DNA from: JALZKA01 sp963786495
GTDB lineage: Bacteria; Actinomycetota; Thermoleophilia; Solirubrobacterales; 70-9
Length of the DNA stretch: 64,000 bases
NCBI GenBank assembly: GCA_963786495.1
Contig: CAWAZL010000002.1
Location: forward strand, 186,001 to 250,000
Direction: 5' to 3'
The notes below the pieces were generated by a model, which saw nothing but the letters and a program-made list of their open reading frames with translations, was not told the origin of the DNA and made no database searches. This document shows positions 32,246 through 40,812 of this stretch, piece by piece; the first letter of the stretch is position 1, and every line of letters starts with the position of its first letter. The translations under genes were made by a program, and so were the position numbers.

Positions 32246-32500
32246 CTAGAGGAAGAAGGCGATAAGGCCGAAGATGAACGTGTAGAAGGCGACTGCCTCG
32301 GTGAGGGCGAAGCCGAGCCAGCGGATCTGCTGGAGCTCGTCCTTCATCTCGGGCTGGCGGGCAACCGACTCGATCTCCGCACCGAAGATGATGCCGATGC
32401 CGATTCCGGCGCCGATTGAGCCCAGTCCCGCGCCGACGCCGAGGGCGATCGACTTGAGACCGTCGTCGGTCACCTCAGCTAGGGGGATCAGGAAATCCAT
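32246..32500 (-). CDS. atpE: Fo ATP synthase c subunit
   Basis: Proteolipid rotor subunit, 84 residues, a two-helix hairpin. Helix 1 is glycine-rich (GVGAGLGSIGAGIGIGIIFG), the cytoplasmic loop is ESVARQPEMK, and helix 2 carries the ion-binding carboxylate Glu68 (FALTEAVAFYTFIFG). No residues typical of Na+-type rings are evident, so proton coupling is likely. AGGAG lies directly upstream of ATG 32500. The gene is preceded by an AT-rich spacer with a palindrome. Confidence 0.96.
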   Translation of the reverse strand: MDFLIPLAEVTDDGLKSIALGVGAGLGSIGAGIGIGIIFGAEIESVARQPEMKDELQQIRWLGFALTEAVAFYTFIFGLIAFFL

Positions 32501-32519
32501 GTTGCTCCTTTTGGTTGGG

Positions 32520-32565
32520 ACATACAGTCTGTATGTAGTCTAGTTTGTAACAAGATGATACTTGT
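32520..32565. promoter_or_regulatory. AT-rich palindromic spacer between atpB and atpE
   Basis: ACATACAGTCTGTATGT (32520-32536) is a perfect palindrome with 8-bp arms, and ACAAG-ATGATA-CTTGT (32550-32565) is a small hairpin. Both lie in the 91-bp atpB-atpE spacer, which is far more AT-rich than its surroundings. Other atp genes here are 6-40 bp apart or overlap, so this spacer stands out. It could raise c-subunit translation, stabilise the mRNA, or bind a regulator. Confidence 0.5.
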
Positions 32566-32591
32566 GTGATGAATGTCCGTTTGGCCCATCA

Positions 32592-33500
32592 TCAATGGGT
32601 TTCCGACGTCGCGCCGCCGAGATAGATGGCGGTCAGGGTCGCGAAGATGAACGCCTGAAGCGTCGCGATCAGGCCCACCTCCAAGAGGAAGAAGAGGAAG
32701 GCCAGGGGCAGGGTGATGAGGCCCAGTGCCGCGACGCCGAGCAGGACCGCAAGGCCTCCGCCCATGAACAGAAGCAGGAGGTGGCCGGCCAGGATGTTGG
32801 CGAACAATCGAACCGAGAGCGAGATGAGGCGGGCGACATGAGAGATCGCCTCGATGCCGAAGAAGAAAGCCTTGGCGAAGATATTCATGTTCTCGAGGCC
32901 AGGGGGCAGCCAGCTCGCGAGATAGGGGAAGAAGCCCTTGGCCCGGACGCCCTCGACGTGGTAGGAGCTCCAAACCACAAGCGTGAGGACGAGCGGGATC
33001 GACAGGTTGGCGGTTGCGGCATAAAGCGCGAACGCCGGAATCTCGACGCCGAAGACGTCGATGGGGTGCTCGGTGTTCGTCGGCAGCGGCAGGTAGCCGA
33101 TCATGTTCGAGAACCAGATGAAGAAGAAGAGCGTCGCCAGGAACGGGAACCAGCGGAGTGACATCTTCTCGTCGAGGTTGTCTCCGGTGATGTTCTTCCT
33201 GGTGAGGTCGTAGGAAAGCTCCACCGCCATCTGGACCTTGTTCGGCTCGCGCTGCATCCGATTCGCGATGTACGTCATCGAGCCGATCGTCGCGATCGTC
33301 GCGAGGAGGAGGTAGAGAACCGCCTTGTTGATCGAGAGGTCGATGCCCGCGATGTCGATCGTGATCCACGGATCGAGGAAGAACTCGTTCTGCGGCTGGA
33401 ACTCGTCGTTCTTGCCGTCGACGCCCACGACGAACACAAGCACGCCCAGCATCAGGATGTAGAGCCCGAAGCCGATGAGGACCTTCGCCTTGAGGCTCAT
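32592..33500 (-). CDS. atpB: Fo ATP synthase a subunit
   Basis: Proton-channel subunit a, 302 residues, with about six hydrophobic segments. The essential Arg is in the conserved helix SLSVRLFANILAGHLLLLFM; FFIWFSNMIGYLPLPTNTEH is the conserved entry region and VGLIATLQAFIFATLTAIYL the last helix. ATG 33500 overlaps the stop of the upstream atpI-like gene by 4 bp (ATGA). Confidence 0.95.
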   Translation of the reverse strand: MSLKAKVLIGFGLYILMLGVLVFVVGVDGKNDEFQPQNEFFLDPWITIDIAGIDLSINKAVLYLLLATIATIGSMTYIANRMQREPNKVQMAVELSYDLTRKNITGDNLDEKMSLRWFPFLATLFFFIWFSNMIGYLPLPTNTEHPIDVFGVEIPAFALYAATANLSIPLVLTLVVWSSYHVEGVRAKGFFPYLASWLPPGLENMNIFAKAFFFGIEAISHVARLISLSVRLFANILAGHLLLLFMGGGLAVLLGVAALGLITLPLAFLFFLLEVGLIATLQAFIFATLTAIYLGGATSETH

Positions 33501-33910
33501 GCGGATGTCCCCTCCCCGCTGGTCAGCCCTTGCGATACGAGTTGAATTGTGAAGAGCGCGGTCACTAGAAGAGCAGCGGCAAGGCCGTCTTCGCGATCAG
33601 CGAACAGGCCGACGAGGAGGACCGCGACCGAGACGAGCCAGACGCGCCCCATCGACGAGATCGCCTTAGTGCGGAAGGCGTCGCGGCGATTACCGGCAGC
33701 AAGGCTGTGGGCGATGCGGGAGTTCGCATACGCGAGGGCAAGGCGCTGGGCGATCCAGGCGCCCGCGGCGACCGCGTAGCCGAGCATCGGCCAGTCCGCC
33801 GCGATGAAAACCGGCAGCGCGACGGCAAGCAGGATCAGGTCCAGATTTCGGAGGATCGCCGAAGCTCCCGCGCCGGCCCGCTCAGATCCGCTTAAAGCGA
33901 GCGTGGACAA
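33497..33910 (-). CDS. atpI: AtpI-like ATP synthase accessory membrane protein
   Basis: Small membrane protein placed directly upstream of atpB, matching the ATP synthase protein I family, which assists c-ring assembly. From the proposed TTG 33910 it has about 137 residues with four hydrophobic segments (LDLILLAVALPVFIAADWPM, LGYAVAAGAWIAQRLALAY, VWLVSVAVLLVGLFA, AAALLVTALFTIQLV). No ATG or GTG is available near the likely N-terminus, so the start is uncertain. It overlaps atpZ by about 29 bp and atpB by 4 bp. Confidence 0.7.
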   Translation of the reverse strand: MSTLALSGSERAGAGASAILRNLDLILLAVALPVFIAADWPMLGYAVAAGAWIAQRLALAYANSRIAHSLAAGNRRDAFRTKAISSMGRVWLVSVAVLLVGLFADREDGLAAALLVTALFTIQLVSQGLTSGEGTSA

Positions 33911-34079
33911 GGACCATGCCCCCGACGATTCCGACGAACAGTCCCAACAGCCCCAGCGGGACCGCGAGCCCAACCAGCGAACCGAGCCCGAGCCCGACAG
34001 CTCCGCATCCCACCATCGCCCCGACCAGCGCCATGCCGGCGGTGGCGGCATCCATCCTCGTGGGGGGTTCTTGACTCAT
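33882..34079 (-). CDS. atpZ: AtpZ/AtpI-family small protein heading the atp operon
   Basis: Protein of 65 residues with two glycine-rich TM helices (AATAGMALVGAMVGCGAVGL, VGLAVPLGLLGLFVGIVGGM) and a basic end (HARFKRI). Size, two-helix layout and position first in the atp operon match the AtpZ family, associated with Mg2+/Ca2+ handling or c-ring assembly. ATG 34079; the next gene upstream is wecA after a 161-bp gap. Confidence 0.75.
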   Translation of the reverse strand: MSQEPPTRMDAATAGMALVGAMVGCGAVGLGLGSLVGLAVPLGLLGLFVGIVGGMVLVHARFKRI

Positions 34080-34240
34080 CCGAGTCGGAGGGGGTTGGAG
34101 AAGACACTTACAGGTGGGCTTTGTGGCTCAAAAGACGGAGATAGCCGCTCCGGGGCGCTAAGCGCCGAGCCGGTGCGGCCGAGACGAATATATCCGAATA
34201 ACTGGTGTCACCTTGCCCACTTTGTGACTAGTTAGTGACA
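34080..34240. promoter_or_regulatory. Intergenic region between wecA and the atp operon
   Basis: The gap holds a small perfect hairpin GGCGC-TAA-GCGCC (34154-34166), and an inverted pair GTGTCAC (34205-34211) / GTGACAC (34235-34241) that overlaps the wecA stop. On the minus strand a -10-like TATATT lies at 34192-34187, about 108 bp upstream of atpZ. These could be a weak wecA terminator and an atp promoter. No strong -35 box was found, so this is tentative. Confidence 0.3.
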
Positions 34241-35530
34241 CTACGTGGACGGCGGCAACGCCTCGAACTCGCCCGTCTCCGTATTGAGCTCGCGGAACTC
34301 GCCCGTATCGGGGTCGATGGCGGTGAAGCTGCCCGTCTCGAGCTCGCGCGCCACCCCCTCGTCCACCTCGGCTTCGGGAACACCTCCGGGCCTGGCGGCG
34401 GCAAGCTGGCGTGAGCGGATCCCCCGGAGCTTGAGGATCTCCAGGACGTAGATCAGATACACGCTCGCAGCCAGCGCGATGAGCGCGAAGACGACCATGA
34501 GCGCGGTCCAGCCGGCGTGGAAGTTGCCGTGGTCGTCCGAGTAGGGGACGAAGCGAAGCGCGAGCGCCAGCCCGGCCATGACAAGCGCCCAGCCATAGAG
34601 ATAGGCCAGCGTCCGGCGCTGGGAGAAGCCCAGGTTCGCCATGCGGTGGTGGAAGTGGGAGCGGTCCGCCTCGTAGATCGGCCGCCGGTACTTGAGGCGC
34701 TTGGCGACGACGAAGCCGGTGTCCAGGATCGGCACCATCAGAACGATCAGCGGCAGGAACAGGGCGACGACGGCATTCGTCTTCAACGCACCCTGGATCG
34801 CGATGCAGCCCAGGAGGAAGCCGAGGAGGTTCGATCCGGTGTCCCCCATGAAGCTGGAAGCGGGAGGAAAGCCGTGGCGAAGGAAGCCCAGCGCGGCGCC
34901 GGCAGTCAGCGCAGCCAGAACACCAGCGGGGTTGCGATCGAGCGAAAGGGCGATCACCGCGAGCGTTGCCGCCGAGATCACGCAGACGCCGGCGGCGAGC
35001 CCGTCGACCCCGTCGGTGAGGTTGATGATGTTCACGATGGCGACGATGCCGAGGACGGTGACCACCTCCCCGAGGTCGACCGATCCGATGACGTCGATGC
35101 TCGCGGGGTCGACGGTGCCGAGGAAGGGCAGCGAGAAGCTCGTGACCGCCACGCCGGCGGACACCGGGATGATCGTCGCGCCGATCTGACCCGCGAGCTT
35201 GAAGGCGGCATGGAGGTCGAAGACGTCGTCGATCACTCCCACGGCGGCGATCGCGACAGCGCCCGCGAGGATCGCGCGCGTCTGATCGCCCCGTAGCCCG
35301 TCGCCCATCGGCAGGAACAGGATCCCCGCGACCAGCACGCCGATCAGGATCGCGAGCCCTCCCAGCTTCGGCGTCGGCATGACGTGGAGGCTGCGCTCGT
35401 TCGGCACATCGATCGCGCCGATCCGGCGGGCGATCCACTCCGAGGAGGGCACCAGCAGCAGCGCGAGGACCGCCGCGACGAAGAACGCGTAGACCGCGTC
35501 GATGGTGTCGGGCACGGCGTCGATCAGCAT
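34241..35530 (-). CDS. wecA: Undecaprenyl-phosphate HexNAc-1-phosphate transferase (WecA/TagO family)
   Basis: Polytopic membrane enzyme, 429 residues, with about 11 TM segments. It transfers GlcNAc-1-P or a related sugar-phosphate to undecaprenyl phosphate, starting a wall or surface polysaccharide. Motifs: NERSLHVMPTPKLGGLAIL, AAVGVIDDVFDLHAAFKLAG (DD), NIINLTDGVDGLAAGVC, SSFMGDTGSNLLGF, and the cytoplasmic HFHHRM motif. A C-terminal hydrophilic tail of about 65 residues has 'DTGEFRELNTETGEFEALPP' repeats. Its place just upstream of atp matches rfe of mycobacteria. The start overlaps nothing; the DUF354 gene ends 6 bp upstream. Confidence 0.93.
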   Translation of the reverse strand: MLIDAVPDTIDAVYAFFVAAVLALLLVPSSEWIARRIGAIDVPNERSLHVMPTPKLGGLAILIGVLVAGILFLPMGDGLRGDQTRAILAGAVAIAAVGVIDDVFDLHAAFKLAGQIGATIIPVSAGVAVTSFSLPFLGTVDPASIDVIGSVDLGEVVTVLGIVAIVNIINLTDGVDGLAAGVCVISAATLAVIALSLDRNPAGVLAALTAGAALGFLRHGFPPASSFMGDTGSNLLGFLLGCIAIQGALKTNAVVALFLPLIVLMVPILDTGFVVAKRLKYRRPIYEADRSHFHHRMANLGFSQRRTLAYLYGWALVMAGLALALRFVPYSDDHGNFHAGWTALMVVFALIALAASVYLIYVLEILKLRGIRSRQLAAARPGGVPEAEVDEGVARELETGSFTAIDPDTGEFRELNTETGEFEALPPST

Positions 35531-35536
35531 CGCGCT

Positions 35537-36574
35537 CTAGGCCTCCACGGCTTCGAGGATCCCGTCGACGAGGAATGAGGCATCGCGGGGATTCTGAACG
35601 CCTGCGGGCGCAGAGCGCTTGGAGAGCTCGAGGCCGGCCGGGTCATCGAGGGGCGACAGGAGCCCCTCGGCCATTAGCTTCGCGTCGACGGCGCCGAGCT
35701 CGCCGGTGAAGATCGTCCGGACCGGAGTCCCCAGCGCGACCGCCTCGCGGTTCATGGTCCCTCCCGCAGAGACCACCAGGTCGGCGTAGGCGATCAGGCT
35801 CTGGGCGTCGATCGCCTCGGCGGGGACGACGAGGCCGGGGTCATCCCTCCGCTCCGCCGCGGCGCGCTGTTCGTCGGTGCGCGGGATCAGGACCGAGATC
35901 CCCGCCTCGGCGGCGGCGAGGCGATCCAGGACGCCCTCGTACAGGTCGTTCTGGGCGTGGTACTCGGACGTCTCCGGCGGTGGGCGTACAACCACGAGCA
36001 CGCGGTCGTCCATCCGGTCGGACGAGATGCCCAGCTCCGGCAGGCCCAGGTCGGAGAGAACCTTCGGCGACGGCTCGAAGTCCGCCAGGTAGTAGTCCTC
36101 CTTCAAGCCGGGGTAGCGCACGAGCTTCTCCTCGGCGGCTCCTGCCTCGACCATCGCCTCGACCGGGATCGCATCCGGCACCAGGACCCGGCGGGCCGCC
36201 TTCCACGCCAGCTTTCGCTGCAGGCCCGCGTGCTCGTAGTCCTGCATCTGCGCCGATGGGATGCGAAGCGCCTTTGAGACCACCGCCAGGTCGACCGACC
36301 CGTGAGCGACCGAGAGGTCGAAATGCTTCGGGCGTGCCCAGCGGGTCAGCTGGGCGCTGCGGCCGGCGAGCGCTGAGCCCTTGCGCACCATGGACCCGCC
36401 GCCGTGGCGCCCGACGACCGTGTGCTCGAGGCCGAGGCGCTCGAGGATCCCGACCGTCTGGCCGTACTCGCGCGTGGTGATCTCGACCTCGTGGCCACGT
36501 GAGCGCAGGCGCTCGACGATCGGCCGCAGTACGAGCGGATGCGCGGCAGCGGTGCAATCGGCCCAGACGCGCAT
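35537..36574 (-). CDS. DUF354 family protein (GT-B fold, epimerase/glycosyltransferase-like)
   Basis: Cytoplasmic protein of 345 residues matching the DUF354 family, which resembles UDP-GlcNAc 2-epimerase and GT-B enzymes. Features: MRVWADCTAAAHPLVLRPIV (N-terminal Rossmann start), GHEVEITTREYGQTVGILER, VAHGSVDLAVVSKALRIPS and the C-terminal nucleotide-site-like YADLVVSAGGTMNREAVALG. It is usually found with surface-polysaccharide genes, and here precedes wecA by 6 bp. The reaction is unknown. Confidence 0.82.
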   Translation of the reverse strand: MRVWADCTAAAHPLVLRPIVERLRSRGHEVEITTREYGQTVGILERLGLEHTVVGRHGGGSMVRKGSALAGRSAQLTRWARPKHFDLSVAHGSVDLAVVSKALRIPSAQMQDYEHAGLQRKLAWKAARRVLVPDAIPVEAMVEAGAAEEKLVRYPGLKEDYYLADFEPSPKVLSDLGLPELGISSDRMDDRVLVVVRPPPETSEYHAQNDLYEGVLDRLAAAEAGISVLIPRTDEQRAAAERRDDPGLVVPAEAIDAQSLIAYADLVVSAGGTMNREAVALGTPVRTIFTGELGAVDAKLMAEGLLSPLDDPAGLELSKRSAPAGVQNPRDASFLVDGILEAVEA

Positions 36575-36662
36575 GGCAAGGAGTCTGACGCGTTGCCGGA
36601 CGGCAACGCGACAAGCAGGTGCCGTTTAGGGATTTTGAGTTTCGACGCCGGTCTATGCGCTT

Positions 36663-37946
36663 TTAGGCCGTGGCGAGCGGCGAGAGCTGCGGATAGAGCG
36701 GGTAGCGGTCCATCAGGACCTTGGTCCGCTCCGAGAGCGAGTCCTTCTCCTCGTCGAACCTGTCTGAGAGCGCGACGGCAATCACGTCGGCGATCTCGCG
36801 CATGTCGTCCTCGACCAGCCCGCGCGTGGTCAGCGCCGGCGTGCCGATCCGCAGGCCGGAGGGATTCATGGGAGGACGCTCGTCGAACGGGATCGCGTTG
36901 CGGTTGACGGTGATGCCGACTTCGTCGAGGCGGTCCTCGCCCTCCTTGCCGTCGAGCCCGGTCGGGTTGAGGTCCACGAGCACGAGGTGTGTGTCCGTGC
37001 CACCGGTGAGCACCTCGACGCCGCCCTCGATCAATCCGTCGGCAAACGCGCGAGCATTCGCGACGGTCTGGCGCTGACGCTCGCGGAAGGGCTCGGTCGC
37101 CGCGATCCGCAGGGCCACCGCCTTCGCGGCGATGATGTGCATGAGGGGGCCGCCCTGCTGGCCGGGGAAGATCGAGCGATCGATGTCCTTCTGCAGCTCT
37201 TCGCGGCAGAGGATCAACCCCGACCGCGGCCCGCAGAGCGTCTTGTGGACGGTGGTCGTGACCACGTCGCAGTGCTCGACCGGGTTCGGGTGCTCGCCCG
37301 CGGCGACAAGGCCGGCGAAGTGCGCCATGTCGCACATGAGCTTCGCGCCGATGGAGTCGGCGATCTCACGGAAGCGCACGAAGTCGAGCTGGCGCGAGTA
37401 GGCAGACCAGCCGGTGATGATCAGCTTCGGTCGCTCTTCCTCTGCGACCCGCTGGACCTCGTCCATGTCGATCCGGTAGTCGTCCTTCGAGACCCCGTAG
37501 GCGACGACCTCGTAGAGCTTGCCCGAGACGTTCAGCTTCATCCCGTGCGTCAGATGGCCGCCGTGGTCGAGCTGCAGGCCCATGATCTTGTCGCCGGGGT
37601 CGAGCAGCGCCATGTAGACGGCGTTGTTGGCCTGAGCGCCCGCGTGGGGCTGAACATTTGCGTGCTCGGCGCCGAATAGGGACTTCGCCCGGTCGATCGC
37701 GAGCTGCTCTCCGACGTCGACTTCCTCGCAGCCGCCGTAATAGCGGCGGCCCGGATAGCCCTCGGCGTACTTGTTGGTGAGCACCGAGCCCGCGGCATCG
37801 AGCACGGCCTGCGGGACGAAGTTCTCGGACGCGATCATCTCGAGCGTCCCCTGCTGGCGCGCGAGCTCTCGGTCAAGCACCTGCGCGATCTCGGGGTCGA
37901 CCTCGGCGAGAGGCGCGGTCTGGAAGTCGTCGGGAAGTTCGGTCAT
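36663..37946 (-). CDS. glyA: Serine hydroxymethyltransferase
   Basis: PLP enzyme converting serine and tetrahydrofolate to glycine and methylene-THF, 427 residues from ATG 37946, with AGGAGC about 7 bp upstream. The longer open frame to 38228 is basic and unlike the family. Motifs: MIASENFVPQAVLDAAGSVL, KYAEGYPGRRYYGGCEEVD, and the PLP-lysine region DVVTTTVHKTLCGPRSGLIL. It lies in the minus-strand core block between DUF354 and rpiB, with plus-strand genes inserted upstream. Confidence 0.97.
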   Translation of the reverse strand: MTELPDDFQTAPLAEVDPEIAQVLDRELARQQGTLEMIASENFVPQAVLDAAGSVLTNKYAEGYPGRRYYGGCEEVDVGEQLAIDRAKSLFGAEHANVQPHAGAQANNAVYMALLDPGDKIMGLQLDHGGHLTHGMKLNVSGKLYEVVAYGVSKDDYRIDMDEVQRVAEEERPKLIITGWSAYSRQLDFVRFREIADSIGAKLMCDMAHFAGLVAAGEHPNPVEHCDVVTTTVHKTLCGPRSGLILCREELQKDIDRSIFPGQQGGPLMHIIAAKAVALRIAATEPFRERQRQTVANARAFADGLIEGGVEVLTGGTDTHLVLVDLNPTGLDGKEGEDRLDEVGITVNRNAIPFDERPPMNPSGLRIGTPALTTRGLVEDDMREIADVIAVALSDRFDEEKDSLSERTKVLMDRYPLYPQLSPLATA

Positions 37947-38157
37947 GCAGGGCTCCTGGTGGCTCGGTATCTCAGGCGTTGGATCAGGTTGACACGTTAC
38001 GCGGCGGAGTCGATCGCGCGGGCGCCGGCGTAGGGGGCGCCGCGGGAGGCCGCGGGGTTGTAGAGAGCGTGAGGTCCCCCAAACCCGCGAAGTCGTGTTC
38101 GCCGCCTGTGGAAGGCCGGAAACCCGCCCTCGATCACTTGTCCCGATCGAAGCCGTG

Positions 38158-39093
38158 ATGGACGCCGCCCTACGGCGTCGGTCACGACCTCGCTGGGCAG
38201 CTGTCGCGGACGCCGCCGGCAGCAACAAGGGCCTGGTGACGCGTGCACACCTGGTCGAGCTTGGTATCCCGGAGAGAACGATCGACCACTGGATCGAGCG
38301 TCGACTGCTCCACGTGGTCTATCCAGGCGTCTACGCAGTTGGGCACACCGCTATCTCGCCGGGAGCGCGACTACTTGCCGCCGTTTTGGCCTGTGGCCCC
38401 AGCGCTGTCTTATCTCACCGGAGCGCTGCCGAGCTCTGGGACATGCTCGATCCACGCAGAGGCATGGCGATCCAGGTCACGGTTCCCGGTCACGGGCTCG
38501 ACGGGCCGCCCGGCGTGTACGTCCACAGGACCACGACGATCTCAGAACACGACCGCGCGGTCTTGGACGGCATTCCCATCACCTCTGCTGCGCGCACGGT
38601 CTTCGACCTCGCTTCACAAGCAACTCGAGCCGAGGTTGAGGCAGCGTACGAGCGTGGACTAATCGAGGGGTGGTTCACCCGAGACAACATGATCAAGATG
38701 GCGAAGCGCCTAAAGGGGCGGCGAGGTATCAAGCAGGTCAGGCGCTTGATCGATCGCGACGCGCCTCCGTCCGTGACGATTCAAGAGGCGCATCGCATGC
38801 TGCTGGAGCTCATCCGAGCTTCGTCGCTGCCACACCCCAAGACCGAGGTACCGATCGGTCGTTTTCGTGCGGATATCTGCTGGCCCGAGGTCAAGCTCAT
38901 CGTCGAGATGGACAGCTCAAGATGGCATTCCACACCGGGAAGGCGCGAGCACGACAGCCGCCGAGATGCGGAGCTCGCTGCGCTCGGCTACCTCACAATC
39001 CGCGTCACTTGGCTCCAGCTGACGAAAGGGCCGACGGCAGCCATCTCGCGGATCGCGGCGACGTACGCAACTCGCTCGCAATCGAAGGCCTGA
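38158..39093 (+). CDS. AbiEi-like winged-helix + DUF559 (Vsr-type nuclease fold) fusion
   Basis: Protein of 311 residues. The N-terminal part resembles AbiEi-type antitoxin winged helices (NKGLVTRAHLVELGIPERTI, RRLLHVVYPGVYAVGHTAIS, SAVLSHRSAAELWDM, IPITSAARTVFDLASQAT). The C-terminal 100 residues match DUF559, a Vsr/PD-(D/E)XK fold: RFRADICWPEVKLIVEMDSS with Asp and Glu-x-Asp, then W/H (RWHSTPGRREHDSRRDAELA) and GYLTIRVTWLQL. No AbiEii toxin gene is present. Such fusions are abundant in actinobacteria; function is unknown. GTG 38095 is an alternative start. It is plus-strand within a minus-strand block. Confidence 0.8.
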   Translation: MDAALRRRSRPRWAAVADAAGSNKGLVTRAHLVELGIPERTIDHWIERRLLHVVYPGVYAVGHTAISPGARLLAAVLACGPSAVLSHRSAAELWDMLDPRRGMAIQVTVPGHGLDGPPGVYVHRTTTISEHDRAVLDGIPITSAARTVFDLASQATRAEVEAAYERGLIEGWFTRDNMIKMAKRLKGRRGIKQVRRLIDRDAPPSVTIQEAHRMLLELIRASSLPHPKTEVPIGRFRADICWPEVKLIVEMDSSRWHSTPGRREHDSRRDAELAALGYLTIRVTWLQLTKGPTAAISRIAATYATRSQSKA

Positions 39094-39224
39094 TATGCGC
39101 CGAGTGGCGGCGGTCATCACGACTTCGCTCCCACTGTCTATCCGGGTTGCTCTTGGCGCCACCCGGTGGCGGGGTTCACGACCTCGCGGGTGGAGGTGCC
39201 TGGCGCGGCCGTAACTCGCGCGGA

Positions 39225-39728
39225 TCAGTGAACGATCGCCTTGAGCGCGACCATCACAAGGCCAAGGGCAGCGCAGCCGGCGGCGGTAGCCGCGACCCGG
39301 TGCGGGGGCAAGCCCTCGCGGCGGGCGACACCAACACCGAGTAGGCCAAGCTGGCCGACGCAGACAGCCATCGACACATCGATTGCCGTCTCGTCGCTGG
39401 CTCCGACAGCGCTAGCGATCGCCAGGGCCGCGAGTGGAGCGCCTGCGGCCTCGACGATCGGAAACTGGTCCTTGAGGCACCTGAAGAAGCCGTGCTCGGG
39501 AAGCCCTGCGGCCCGGAAGCCGAGCGCATGCCCCCAGCCGTGAGCCAGCCAGAAAACGACGACGGTGGACAGAACGTAAAGGCCGGCCTCGAGGGGAGTG
39601 AGCGAGTCCACGCCTCCCGAGACGGCGAACACGCTGGCGGCGACGATGGTCCCGTGAACGGTCCCGACGAGCCGCTGCGCCCGCTCGTCGGCATGGATCG
39701 GATCGAATGCTTCAGGCGCCTCACTCAC
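39225..39728 (-). CDS. Predicted membrane protein, unknown function
   Basis: Unrecognised 167-residue protein with about four or five hydrophobic segments (GTIVAASVFAVSGGVDSL, GLYVLSTVVVFWLAHGWG, APLAALAIASAVGA, MAVCVGQLGLLGVGVA, AATAAGCAALGLVMVALKA). Several histidines lie near membrane edges (AHGWGHALGF). The gene is minus-strand, divergent from the R2lox-like operon. No domain was recognised. Confidence 0.6.
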   Translation of the reverse strand: MSEAPEAFDPIHADERAQRLVGTVHGTIVAASVFAVSGGVDSLTPLEAGLYVLSTVVVFWLAHGWGHALGFRAAGLPEHGFFRCLKDQFPIVEAAGAPLAALAIASAVGASDETAIDVSMAVCVGQLGLLGVGVARREGLPPHRVAATAAGCAALGLVMVALKAIVH

Positions 39729-39756
39729 GCGTGGGAGCCTAAATCACAAGACCGGC

Positions 39757-39787
39757 TTGACTATTTATTGATCGTATGGTAAATAAT
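39757..39787 (+). promoter_or_regulatory. Candidate promoter for the R2lox-TetR operon
   Basis: TTGACT (39757-39762) is followed after 19 bp by AATAAT (39782-39787), in a conspicuously AT-rich patch. It lies 42 bp upstream of the GTG start at 39829. The match to a sigma-70-type promoter is good at -35 and -10; spacing is slightly long. The TetR protein encoded downstream is a likely controller. Confidence 0.45.
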
Positions 39788-39828
39788 GCCGAAGCAGACC
39801 ACCCGTATCCCATTTGAAAGGCATCTAA

Positions 39829-40805
39829 GTGAGCGAGACCGTGAGCACCCAAGACCAGAACGGCGACGTCGAATCTGACGAGGACGCCCTCTCGGTCCTC
39901 CTCGACGGCGACATTGACAAGGTCATGGCGGGCCTCGACCGGATCGTCGAAGCGGCCCCCTCCTACGAGAAGCTCTTCGCCCGCTGGCAGCGCCAGCACT
40001 GGTCCACCGAGGACTTTGACTTCACCGAGGACGCCCGCCAGTGGGCCGACCCGGACATGTTCACCGATGAGGTGCGCCAGTTCCTCGCCTTCGGATTCTC
40101 TGAGTTCTTCATTGCCGAGGACCGCGTAACGGTGGAGCTCCTTCCCTTTGCGATCGCCGCGCCCCACAAGGAGGCGCAGCTCTTCCTGACGACGCAGATC
40201 TCGGACGAGGCCAAGCACGTCGTCTTCTGGGACCGCTTCTACCGCGAGGTGTTCAACTCCGACGCGGACGGAATCGCCGAACAGCTCAACCAGCACCGCT
40301 ACGTCGTCAACAAGGACTGGGAGATCATGTTCGACGAGATCCTCCACGAGTGCGCCGAAGACCTCCGCAAGGACCCTCGAACTTCGCGGCGCTGGTCCGC
40401 GGTGTCACCGTTTACATGGTCGTGATCGAGGGCATGCTCGCCCTCACCGCCGCGCGGTTCATGATCAAGGCGCTCAAGGACAACGGGTGGTTCCCCGGCT
40501 TCGTCCAAGGCTTCACCGCGGTGAACCGCGACGAGTCGCGCCACGTCGGCTTCGGCGTCAAGTTCCTCGCCGACGCGATCAAGGAAGACTCAAAGAACGC
40601 GGACATCGTCGTCGCGACGCTGAAGGAGTGCCTGCCGGTCGCGCCGCTCGTGTTCGTGCCGCCGTGGGTCGACGATCCGTACGACTTCGACACGCCCTTC
40701 TACCACTCGTCCGAGATCTTCGAGTACGCCACGAAGGCGCTCTCGAAGAAGCTCGCGGCGATGGGCCTCGACCCCGCGATGCTGGGCGAGCCGGCCGCTG
40801 CCTGA
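39829..40805 (+). CDS. R2-like ligand-binding oxidase (R2lox), one frame break
   Basis: Ferritin-fold metal oxidase related to ribonucleotide reductase R2, about 325 residues after correcting one missing base near 40,376 (EDLRKDP-SNFAALVRG). Six metal ligands align with R2lox: Glu97 (FIAEDRV), Glu127 and His130 (SDEAKH), Glu201 (VVIEGM), Glu236 and His239 (RDESRH). The residues that form the Val-Tyr ether crosslink in known R2lox are also present: Val100 (three after the first Glu) and Tyr196 (five before Glu201). A Mn/Fe cofactor is expected; substrate is unknown. GTG 39829. A TetR gene follows by 7 bp, the same pairing as M. tuberculosis Rv0233/Rv0232. Confidence 0.85.
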
Positions 40806-40812
40806 GGCCACG

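Noticed and set aside
36663..38228. Longer glyA start at 38228
   Set aside because: The added 94 residues are Arg/Pro-rich and unlike SHMT; ATG 37946 has a good ribosome binding site and family N-terminus.
39195..39206. GGTGCCTGGCGC as another palindrome copy
   Set aside because: Only the left arm matches; treated as a degenerate or chance match.
40350..40425. Programmed frameshift in the R2lox gene
   Set aside because: No slippery heptamer or downstream pseudoknot is apparent, and many unrelated genes here show similar one-base breaks.
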